Assembly (NCBI RefSeq): GCF_001571065.1
Contig: NZ_BCSW01000021.1
Coordinates: forward strand, 1-55,703
Source: Dietzia cinnamea NBRC 102147
GTDB lineage: Bacteria; Actinomycetota; Actinomycetes; Mycobacteriales; Mycobacteriaceae
DNA: 55,703 nt
Direction: 5' to 3'
Below the pieces are notes generated by a model, which was not told the DNA's origin, ran no database searches, and saw only the letters and a list, made by a program, of their open reading frames with translations. This document shows positions 1 to 6,328 of this stretch, piece by piece (the first letter of the stretch is position 1; every line of letters begins with the position of its first letter). The position numbers and the translations under genes were made by a program.

Positions 1-169
1 CCCCCACCGCGCGCAGCGCGCCGAGACCGAACGCCCTCGTCGTCGTCGTATCCACCCCGGTCACCCCCCGCCCGCGCCGCATCCTCACTCGAACCTGTGA
101 TCGATTCTACCGGCGTGCCATTCATCACACAAGGGTTCGATACAGCCGCCACCCGTCATGCCCGCCGAC
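1..169. other. left edge, no supported gene
   Basis: I can support no complete gene here. On the minus strand a GTG at 55 opens a frame running off the left edge (starts V-D-T-T-T-T-R-A-F-G-L-G). It could be the 5' end of a gene lying to the left, but only 18 codons are visible and the ribosome-binding site is not convincing. The rest looks like intergenic sequence downstream of fba. Confidence 0.3.
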
Positions 170-209
170 GACAGCGGCGCCCCTCCCACACGGGAGGAGC
201 GCCGCTGTC
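170..209 (-). terminator. fba terminator hairpin
   Basis: Strong inverted repeat: an 11-bp perfect outer arm (GACAGCGGCGC / GCGCCGCTGTC), one mismatch, then a 6-bp inner arm CCTCCC / GGGAGG around the loop ACAC. It lies about 58 bp past the fba stop. No U-tract follows, as is common for actinobacterial terminators. Confidence 0.75.
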
Positions 210-266
210 CGGGCTTACCGGGCCTACCGAACCGAACCGACAGGGCGAGCCGGGCGAGTCAGGGCG

Positions 267-1304
267 TCAGGCGCCCTTGGACTTGCCCGCCGACTTCAGG
301 TCGTTGCACGCCTCGACGACGCGCTCGGACATGGCCTGCTCCGCCTTCTTGAGGTACGAGCGGGGGTCGTAGGTCTTCTTGTTGCCGACGTCGCCGTCGA
401 CCTTGAGCACGCCGTCGTAGTTGGTGAACATGTGCGCGGCGACGGGCCGGGTGAAGGCGTACTGCGTGTCGGTGTCGACGTTCATCTTGATGACGCCGTA
501 GCTCAGCGCCTCCTCGATCTCGCTCTTGGCCGAGCCGGAACCACCGTGGAAGACGAAGTCGAACGGCAGGTCACCCTCGTTCAGGCCCAGCTTCTCGACC
601 GCGACCTCCTGGCCCATCTTGAGGACCTCGGGCTTGAGCTTGACGTTGCCCGGCTTGTAGACGCCGTGGACGTTGCCGAAGGTCGCGGCCAGCAGGTAGC
701 GCTGGCCGGTGTTGCCGGCGCCGAGCGCGTCGATGGTCGCCTCGAAGTCCTCACGCGTGGTGTAGAGCTTCTCGTTGATCTCGTTCTCGACGCCGTCCTC
801 CTCGCCGCCGACGACGCCGATCTCGATCTCGAGGATCTGCTTGGCCTTGGCCGTCTTCTCGAGCAGCTCCTTGGCGATCTCGAGGTTGCGGTCGAGCGGG
901 GTGGCCGAGCCGTCCCACATGTGCGACTGGAACAGCGGATTCTCCCCGCGGTCGACGCGCTCCTGCGAGATCTCGATGAGCGGACGGACGAACGTGTCGA
1001 GCTTGTCCTCGGGGCAGTGATCGGTGTGCAGAGCCACGAGGATGTCGTACTTGGCCGCCACCACGTGGGCGAACTCGGCGAGGGCCACCGCGCCGGTGAC
1101 CATGTCCTTGACGTTCAGACCGGAGCCGAACTCGGAGCCACCGGTGGAGAACTGGATGATGCCGTCGGAACCCGCGTCCGCGAAGCCCTTGATGGCGGCG
1201 TTGATGGTCTCCGAGGAGGTGCAGTTGATCGCGGGGTAGGCGAAACCCTCCCGGCGGGCTCGGTCGAGCATGTCCTTGTACTGTTCGGGAGTTGCGATGG
1301 GCAT
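267..1304 (-). CDS. fba: class II fructose-1,6-bisphosphate aldolase
   Basis: Cytosolic zinc enzyme of glycolysis and gluconeogenesis: fructose-1,6-bisphosphate to dihydroxyacetone phosphate plus glyceraldehyde 3-phosphate. The 345 residues match the long class II form of Corynebacteriales. Visible motifs are LHTDHC near residue 95 (catalytic Asp, zinc His), IEIGVVGGEEDG near 160-172, FGNVHGVYKPGNV near 212 and FHGGSGS near 253 (zinc His and phosphate loop). The ATG at 1304 has GGAGGAG about 5 nt upstream. The gene is transcribed alone, with a hairpin after it. M. tuberculosis Rv0363c is the expected orthologue. Confidence 0.97.
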   Translation of the reverse strand: MPIATPEQYKDMLDRARREGFAYPAINCTSSETINAAIKGFADAGSDGIIQFSTGGSEFGSGLNVKDMVTGAVALAEFAHVVAAKYDILVALHTDHCPEDKLDTFVRPLIEISQERVDRGENPLFQSHMWDGSATPLDRNLEIAKELLEKTAKAKQILEIEIGVVGGEEDGVENEINEKLYTTREDFEATIDALGAGNTGQRYLLAATFGNVHGVYKPGNVKLKPEVLKMGQEVAVEKLGLNEGDLPFDFVFHGGSGSAKSEIEEALSYGVIKMNVDTDTQYAFTRPVAAHMFTNYDGVLKVDGDVGNKKTYDPRSYLKKAEQAMSERVVEACNDLKSAGKSKGA

Positions 1305-1435
1305 GGGGTCTCCTCCGGTGGTTCAGTTCTTGGTGCGGATGGCCTCGGCCGGGGCGCCGGCGCCGCCCGTGACGGCGGGCGCACACCTCCCAGCCTAGGC
1401 CAGCCCCACCCCGCGCACCCGGGAGCCGCGCGACA

Positions 1436-1453
1436 CCGCCCTCGACAGGGCGG
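1436..1453 (-). terminator. terminator of the flavin oxidoreductase gene
   Basis: Hairpin CCGCCCT - CGAC - AGGGCGG. It lies 30 bp beyond a TGA at 1484-1486, the stop the upstream oxidoreductase would use if its in-frame TAG were sense. That placement supports 1484 as the ancestral gene end. Confidence 0.5.
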
Positions 1454-1564
1454 GGGCGGCACCGCCCCTGGGCCGCCCGTATGTCATCCGGGGAGCAGCG
1501 CGGCGAACGCCTCGTCGGCCCGCGCGAGCGCGTCCCGGTCGTACGTGGACGTCGACGCCATGAT

Positions 1565-2479
1565 CTAGTCGGCGCCCGTGCGCTCCACGAGTGCGGCGAT
1601 CTCCCCGGCCACCTTCTCCGCGTCTCCGTGCACGGCGGTGCCCATCCACTCCTCCATCCGCCGTAGTTGCTGGGGCCGGAACTTCCGGTCCAGGATCTCC
1701 TCGACCGGCCGAAGCGGTCCGAACGCGCCGGTCTCGCGCGACTCGGCCATCGCCCACGCCTCCGGCAACAGCAACTCACGGGCCGCGTCGGTCGAGTCGG
1801 CGATCATCACCTCGAGGCTCATCACCACATAGGGCTCGGAGTCGGCCCCGTCCGGCCGGAACGCCTCCCGGTAGCGCTCCAGCGGCGTCGGGTCGGCCAG
1901 CAAGCGCGGACCGCCGACGACGACCGGCAGACCGGCGCGCGCGGCGACCCCCAGGCCGCGGCCGGTGGCCAGGACGAACATCGGTGGCGGGTCCTCCACC
2001 ACCGGCAGCGCGGTGACCGGGCCGCGGCCGTGGAGGAAGTCCCGCACGGCGGCGATGTCGCGGTCGAACGCGTCGGTGTCGTACTCGCTCACACCGAGCG
2101 CCTCGCGGACCGGGGCGGTGAAGCCGAGCGACCGGCCGACGCCGAGGTCGATGCGGCCCGGGTGCATGGCCTCGAGCACGGCGAACTGCTCGGCCACGAC
2201 CAGCGGGCGGTGATTGGGCAGCATCACCCCGCCGGAACCCAGGCGGATGCGCTCGGTGCGGGCGGCGGCGGCCGCGATGAGCAGCGGCGGGCTGCCGCTC
2301 GCGATGCCGGGCACCGCGTGGTGCTCGGCCGTCCAGTACCGGTGCAGACCCAGGCGGTCGGCGTGTTCGGCGCGCCGGAGTGTCGACTCGACCGCCGAGG
2401 CGTGGGACTCGCCGTGACGGGTCCGGGACCGATCCAGCAGGGACAACCGGAGGGTGTCCGGCAGATCGGTGGGTGCCAC
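1565..2479 (-). CDS. luciferase-like (LLM) flavin-dependent oxidoreductase, C-terminus cut by in-frame TAG
   Basis: FMN-dependent monooxygenase/reductase of the bacterial luciferase-like superfamily, MsnO8-type subgroup; the substrate cannot be predicted. The 304 residues include YWTAEHH near 48-54, SPPLLIAAAAARTERIRLGSGG near 63-84 and NHRPLVVAEQFAVLEAMHPGRIDLGVGR. The frame ends at TAG (1565-1567) just after RTGAD. Past this stop the same frame continues for 26 more codons (including STSTYDRDALARADEAF) to a TGA at 1484. This matches the family's usual ending, where GAD is followed by E. A single GAG-to-TAG change would explain it, so the intact protein would have 331 residues. The start at 2479 is the first ATG consistent with the family's N-terminus. 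Confidence 0.85.
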   Translation of the reverse strand: MAPTDLPDTLRLSLLDRSRTRHGESHASAVESTLRRAEHADRLGLHRYWTAEHHAVPGIASGSPPLLIAAAAARTERIRLGSGGVMLPNHRPLVVAEQFAVLEAMHPGRIDLGVGRSLGFTAPVREALGVSEYDTDAFDRDIAAVRDFLHGRGPVTALPVVEDPPPMFVLATGRGLGVAARAGLPVVVGGPRLLADPTPLERYREAFRPDGADSEPYVVMSLEVMIADSTDAARELLLPEAWAMAESRETGAFGPLRPVEEILDRKFRPQQLRRMEEWMGTAVHGDAEKVAGEIAALVERTGAD

Positions 2480-2560
2480 GCCCCCACCGTAGCGCCGGCG
2501 CGGGAAACGAGGCGGGCCCGGCGCGGAAACGAGGCGGGACCCAGTCCCGGGACCCGCGCC

Positions 2561-2650
2561 CTAATCCACCCCTCGCCAGCGCAGCGCGCCGAGCGCGAGC
2601 AACGCCAGGACGACGGCCAACGCCAGAACAAACCGCACCGCGCGCCTCAT
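2561..2650 (-). CDS. 29-residue single-pass membrane peptide
   Basis: Small frame reading M-R-R-A-V-R, then a hydrophobic run (FVLALAVVLALLALGAL), then R-W-R-G-V-D and TAG. Its ATG overlaps the TGA of the upstream XRE gene as ATGA, which points to translational coupling. A basic N-terminus and about 17 apolar residues predict one membrane helix. No function is known to me. Because it sits in a unit with a DUF2975 membrane protein and a small regulator, it may be a third component. The alternative is a chance frame in GC-rich DNA. Confidence 0.5.
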   Translation of the reverse strand: MRRAVRFVLALAVVLALLALGALRWRGVD

Positions 2651-2859
2651 TCCACGTCCTCCACCCATTCCAGCAGGTCACCGGGCTGACACTCGAGCGC
2701 ACGGCAGATCGCCTCGAGCGTGCTGAACCGCACCGCCTTGGCGCGCCCGTTCTTCAGCACCGACACGTTGGCGGGCGTCAGGCCGACCTTCTCCGCGAAC
2801 TCGCCGACGCTCATCTTGCGCTTGGCGAGCTCCACGTCGATCCGCACGACGATCGACAT
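2647..2859 (-). CDS. small XRE (Cro/CI, YozG-type) regulator
   Basis: Seventy residues, essentially one helix-turn-helix domain: KMSVGEFAEKVGLTPANVSV then LKNGRAKAVRFSTLEAICRA, ending PGDLLEWVEDVE. In many bacteria this type is encoded directly after a DUF2975 membrane protein, and it is so here: the start shares one base with the DUF2975 stop (TGATG). It likely binds DNA as a dimer and controls its own unit; the target is inferred, not seen. Confidence 0.88.
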   Translation of the reverse strand: MSIVVRIDVELAKRKMSVGEFAEKVGLTPANVSVLKNGRAKAVRFSTLEAICRALECQPGDLLEWVEDVE

Positions 2860-3338
2860 CAGACCACCGTGTCCATCTCGGAGCGCAGTCCGGTGGCCTG
2901 CCGGAGGAGGGCGCGCAGGACGACCATGAGCAGCGCCGCGACGGTGATGATGACGACGACGACGAAGAGCAGCAGCGGCAGGCCGGGATCATCCGCCGTG
3001 AATCCGACCAGCGCGAGCACCACCACGAGCATGGCCCAGGCGGCGGCGATCGCCCCGAGGATCACGTCGACCCACGTCATGGAGGCGTCGGTGAAGATGC
3101 GGTCGGATTCGACGAGGGAGAGCAGTTTCCAGGTGGCCACCACCACGACCTGGATACACACCACCCAGTAGATCGACACGGCCGTGAGCGGCCACCGCAG
3201 GTGCGCGGACTCGGAGTTCGTCTCTGCCATGTGGGCGAACTGACCCGGCAGCGACATCACCTCCAGCAGGAGGAGCACGGCGAACAGCACCCCGAGGAGG
3301 GTTCGGAGCGGCAGGACCGCCCGCCTTTCGATGTTCAT
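2859..3338 (-). CDS. DUF2975 family membrane protein
   Basis: 159 residues with four predicted membrane helices: about 12-30, 50-72, 90-115 and 120-143. The segment DRIFTDASMTWVDVILGAIA resembles the conserved part of DUF2975, where the first helices are followed by an ESDRIF-like motif. Function unknown. First gene of a three-gene unit with the XRE regulator and a small membrane peptide, all overlapping by one to four bases. Known family pairs suggest a membrane protein that tethers or modulates its HTH partner, but that is inference. Confidence 0.82.
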   Translation of the reverse strand: MNIERRAVLPLRTLLGVLFAVLLLLEVMSLPGQFAHMAETNSESAHLRWPLTAVSIYWVVCIQVVVVATWKLLSLVESDRIFTDASMTWVDVILGAIAAAWAMLVVVLALVGFTADDPGLPLLLFVVVVIITVAALLMVVLRALLRQATGLRSEMDTVV

Positions 3339-3369
3339 GCAATGACCATGGGCCGAAACCTATCGACAA

Positions 3370-4053
3370 TCAATAGGCGGCGTGCTCCCGGATCCAGGCG
3401 TGCATGGCGATGCCGGCGGCCACGCCCGCGTTGATCGACCGGGTTGAGCCGAACTGCGCGATCGACACTGTTCGCGCGGCCCGCAGGCGGGCGTCGTCGC
3501 TGACGCCGGGCCCCTCCTGCCCGAACAGCAGGACGCACTCGCGCGGCAGGCTCACCGCCTCGAGCGGCTCGGCGCCGGGGAGATTGTCGACGGCGACGAC
3601 CGGCAACCCCTCGGTCGCGGCCCACTCCATGAGCGCGGTGACGTCATCGTGGTGCCGCAGGTGCTGGTAGCGGTCGGTGACCATGGCACCGCGGCGGTTC
3701 CAGCGGCGTCGGCCTACGATGTGCACCTCGGCGGCCAGAAAGGCGTTGGCGGTGCGGACGACGGTGCCGATGTTGGCGTCGTGGCCGAAGTTCTCGATCG
3801 CCACATGGAACGGGTGCCGGCGCGTGTCGAGGTCGGCGACGATCGCCTCGCGCCGCCAGTAGCGGTATCGGTCCACGACGTTGCGGCGGTCGCCGGCGTC
3901 GAGCAGTTCGGGGTCCCAGGTCTCGCCTGACGGGCGGGGCTCGCCGGGGTGCTCGACCTCCCACGGACCCACGCCGACCGCGCCGTCGCCCCACTCGGTC
4001 GGCCCGGGCGCGGGCTCGCCGGGCTCCGCCGACCCGGCCGCGGCCTCCGTCAC
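3370..4053 (-). CDS. SpoU/TrmH-family RNA 2'-O-methyltransferase
   Basis: SAM-dependent ribose methyltransferase of tRNA or rRNA (SPOUT fold). Motif 1: NFGHDANIGTVVRTANAF (Asn/Arg of the SpoU motif). Motif 2: ECVLLFGQEGPGVSDD. Motif 3: FGSTRSINAGVAAGIAMHAW, the knotted SAM-binding C-terminus. I place the start at GTG 4053, which overlaps the SDR stop as GTGA and gives 227 residues. The frame stays open upstream, but that part is the SDR gene read in another frame. Counterpart of M. tuberculosis Rv0380c near pyrE. The exact target nucleotide is unknown. Confidence 0.9.
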   Translation of the reverse strand: MTEAAAGSAEPGEPAPGPTEWGDGAVGVGPWEVEHPGEPRPSGETWDPELLDAGDRRNVVDRYRYWRREAIVADLDTRRHPFHVAIENFGHDANIGTVVRTANAFLAAEVHIVGRRRWNRRGAMVTDRYQHLRHHDDVTALMEWAATEGLPVVAVDNLPGAEPLEAVSLPRECVLLFGQEGPGVSDDARLRAARTVSIAQFGSTRSINAGVAAGIAMHAWIREHAAY

Positions 4054-4853
4054 GAGGTGAGGCGCTTGTTGGTCAGCCGGGTGAGTCGTCCCGGCGCGAC
4101 CTGCGACGCGAGGTACATCGCGGTGGCCTGGGCGCCGACCGGGCGGTGGACCTCGCGGCCGAACGTTCCGCGGATCCGACCGAGCAGTCCGCGCGGCGTG
4201 CGGCGGGTCTGCTCCGCGAGGTCGAGGATCTCGCCGGCGACGTCGCCCTCGGTCAGGCGCACGCCCATGTTGCGCATGCCCGCGGTGTTGACGCCCGAGA
4301 GCATCTCGGTGCCCACGTAGAGCGGCCACACCGAGCACACGCGGATCCCGTGGTCGGCCCACTCCAGGTCAAGGGCCTCCGTGATGCCGCGGACGGCGAA
4401 CTTGGTGGCCGAGTAGGTGGCCATCTCGGCCTGGCCGTAGATCGCCGACGCCGAGCACAGGTTGACCACTGTCGGCGCGGATGCGGCCCGAAGGTGCGGG
4501 AACGCCGCGCGACAGCCGTAGAGCACGCCCTTGACGTTGACGTCGACCAGGGCCGAATCCTTCTCGTAGCTCGCGTCCATGAACGGGGTGCCGTACAGCA
4601 GCCCGGCGTTGTTGACGAGCACGTCCAGCGCGCCGCCGCTGCGGGCGGTGAGCTCGGCGAGGGCGGCCTCCCACGCGGCGGGATCGGTGACGTCGAGGGC
4701 GCCGGTGACGAACCTGTCGTCGCCCTCGGCCCACGCGCACGGCTGCAGGTCGTACGCGCCGACGAGGTACCCGGCGCCGGCGAACCGGCGGGCCGTGGCC
4801 TCGCCGATCCCCCGCCCCGCGCCCGTGACGAGGACGGTGCGCGCCGCGCTCAC
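4050..4853 (-). CDS. short-chain dehydrogenase/reductase (SDR)
   Basis: NAD(P)-dependent oxidoreductase of 267 residues. Rossmann motif TGAGRGIGEA at about 10-19, DVTD near 54, NNAGLLYG near 86 and catalytic YSATK near 145 preceded by the active-site Ser region (CSASAIYG). The C-terminal PRGLLGRIRGTFGREVHRPV is basic, as in classical SDRs acting on lipids or steroids. Start GTG 4853 overlaps the lysoplasmalogenase stop as GTGA, and its own stop overlaps the methyltransferase start. So it is in the pyrE operon. Substrate unknown. Confidence 0.9.
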   Translation of the reverse strand: MSAARTVLVTGAGRGIGEATARRFAGAGYLVGAYDLQPCAWAEGDDRFVTGALDVTDPAAWEAALAELTARSGGALDVLVNNAGLLYGTPFMDASYEKDSALVDVNVKGVLYGCRAAFPHLRAASAPTVVNLCSASAIYGQAEMATYSATKFAVRGITEALDLEWADHGIRVCSVWPLYVGTEMLSGVNTAGMRNMGVRLTEGDVAGEILDLAEQTRRTPRGLLGRIRGTFGREVHRPVGAQATAMYLASQVAPGRLTRLTNKRLTS

Positions 4854-5632
4854 GCCCGGCTCCCGGTGTGGCGGGCCGCGGCGGCGGCGCCGGTGAGCAG
4901 CAGCAACGCGGCGGTGGCGTAGGTGTCGATCACGCCGACGTCCAGGGCGCGGGCCGGCACCGTGCCGCCCTTGACCTTGCGGCGCGCGAGGATGAGCGAG
5001 TCGCTGAGCAGGAACACCGGCCCGGCCACCGCCAGCACCGACGCGGCCGGTCCGTGCGAGCGGTCCACCGAGGTCGCCAGCGCCGACAGCGTCGCGAGCA
5101 GACCGCCGTACGCGGCCAGCGGCGCGTTCTCGCGGCCCTCCGCGAGGAGCACCGCGGCGGCCGCCCCGGCGACCACGCCGTGCACGGCCGACTGCACAGG
5201 CTTGAACCGCAGGCCCGAGCGCAGCATGAGCGCGCCCAGCGCGAGGTGGCCGGTCGCGAACGCCGCCGCCCCCGCGGCCAGCCGGCCCACCTCCCGGCTG
5301 GCGTGCCCGTCGCCGAGCATGAGGATGACGTCGCCCGTCGTGTACGCCGCCCCGGTGGCCGACAGCAGCGCGGTGTCGACCGCCGAGAGGGGCCGGCCGT
5401 CCCGCAGCGCGATCGCCAGCGCCGCCGGCACGATGAGCGGCTTGCACAGCTTCTCCAGCGCGCCGATGCCGGTGGCCTTGGCGATCTCCGTCCCCGCGGC
5501 CGCCGCGAGGAACGCCGGCCCCTCCGGGCGAGAGGTGTCCGTGAGCACGCCCACGCGCTCCGTCAGCGCCTGCCGCACGCGGTCGAGGGCGGACCTCGTC
5601 GTCGTCGTGGTCGTCGTCGTCTTGTTCGTCAC
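4850..5632 (-). CDS. YhhN/TMEM86-family lysoplasmalogenase-like membrane protein
   Basis: 260 residues with about eight membrane helices. Family hallmarks are EKLCKPLIVPAALA near 60, TGDVILMLGD near 98 and FLLSDSLILARRKVKG near 210 (conserved Asp). The family hydrolyses the vinyl-ether bond of lysoplasmalogens in animals; the bacterial role is less clear. GTG start 5632 lies 6 bp after the pyrE stop. The N-terminus has eight consecutive Thr encoded mainly by ACG repeats, giving a tail of uncertain structure. A start further in would drop this tail, but I see no better ribosome-binding site. Confidence 0.82.
   Translation of the reverse strand: MTNKTTTTTTTTRSALDRVRQALTERVGVLTDTSRPEGPAFLAAAAGTEIAKATGIGALEKLCKPLIVPAALAIALRDGRPLSAVDTALLSATGAAYTTGDVILMLGDGHASREVGRLAAGAAAFATGHLALGALMLRSGLRFKPVQSAVHGVVAGAAAAVLLAEGRENAPLAAYGGLLATLSALATSVDRSHGPAASVLAVAGPVFLLSDSLILARRKVKGGTVPARALDVGVIDTYATAALLLLTGAAAAARHTGSRA
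5596..5621. repeat. imperfect ACG trinucleotide run (poly-Thr)
   Basis: Eight Thr codons (seven ACG, one ACC) on the minus strand at codons 5-12 of the lysoplasmalogenase-like gene. Copy-number change would alter length but not frame. Confidence 0.8.
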
Positions 5633-5638
5633 CTCAGG

Positions 5639-6196
5639 TCACTCCAATCCCAGGTCGGTCAGGCCGAGCAACGCCCGGTACTCCACGCCCTCCGCGCGGA
5701 TCACGTCGTCGGCGCCGGTCGCGCGGTCCACGACGGTGGCCACGCCCACGACCTCCGCGCCCGCCTCGCGCAGGGCGGCGACGGCGGTCAGCGGCGAGTT
5801 GCCGGTGGTCGTGGTGTCCTCCACCACCAGCACGCGGCGGCCCACGATGTCGGGGCCCTCGATGCGGCGCTGCATGCCGTGCTTCTTGGCCTCCTTGCGC
5901 ACGACGAACGCGTCGACCGGGCGGCCGGGCGCGTGCATGATCGCCGTGGCCACCGGATCCGCGCCGAGGGTGAGCCCGCCGACGGCGTCGAAGTCCCAGT
6001 CCGCGGTGAGCTCGCGCAGCAGGCGGCCGATCAGCGGCGACGCCTCGTGGTGCAGCGTCGCGCGGCGCAGATCCACGTAGTAGTCGGCCTCGCGGCCCGA
6101 GGACAGGGTGACGCGACCGTGGACGACGGCCAACTCCGCGACCAGCTCGGACAGGCGCGCGCGGGACTGGGCGTCGACGGGGGCGGGCTCGGTCAT
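5639..6196 (-). CDS. pyrE: orotate phosphoribosyltransferase
   Basis: Pyrimidine synthesis: orotate plus PRPP to orotidine 5'-phosphate. 185 residues. The PRPP loop is RVLVVEDTTTTGNSP; other landmarks are LSSGREADYYVDLRR, GGLTLGADPVA and VDAFVVRKEAKKHG (catalytic Lys loop). ATG 6196 has GAGGAG about 6 nt upstream and is preferred over a GTG 33 bp earlier. First gene of an operon with the lysoplasmalogenase, SDR and TrmH genes. A CCGACTCTAGTCGG inverted repeat at 6271-6284 with TAGAGT on the minus strand may be its promoter region. M. tuberculosis pyrE (Rv0382c) has the same neighbours. Confidence 0.96.
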   Translation of the reverse strand: MTEPAPVDAQSRARLSELVAELAVVHGRVTLSSGREADYYVDLRRATLHHEASPLIGRLLRELTADWDFDAVGGLTLGADPVATAIMHAPGRPVDAFVVRKEAKKHGMQRRIEGPDIVGRRVLVVEDTTTTGNSPLTAVAALREAGAEVVGVATVVDRATGADDVIRAEGVEYRALLGLTDLGLE

Positions 6197-6328
6197 GGGA
6201 CTCCTCGCGGGGGCAGGCTGCACGGACACGGTGGGCCCGGCGGTCGGGCCAGGCGCCGCCGGTGGTGGTCCCGACTCTAGTCGGCCGCGGATCGCACCAC
6301 GTCACGACCGGTTTGTCCGCGACCGGCG

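Noticed and set aside
1565-1567. TAG as a pyrrolysine codon
   Set aside because: No Pyl genes are expected in this lineage and none is seen; nonsense mutation is simpler.
4054-4362. longer N-terminus for the TrmH-type methyltransferase
   Set aside because: This stretch overlaps the SDR gene fully and is Arg/Pro-rich; the GTGA overlap start is better.
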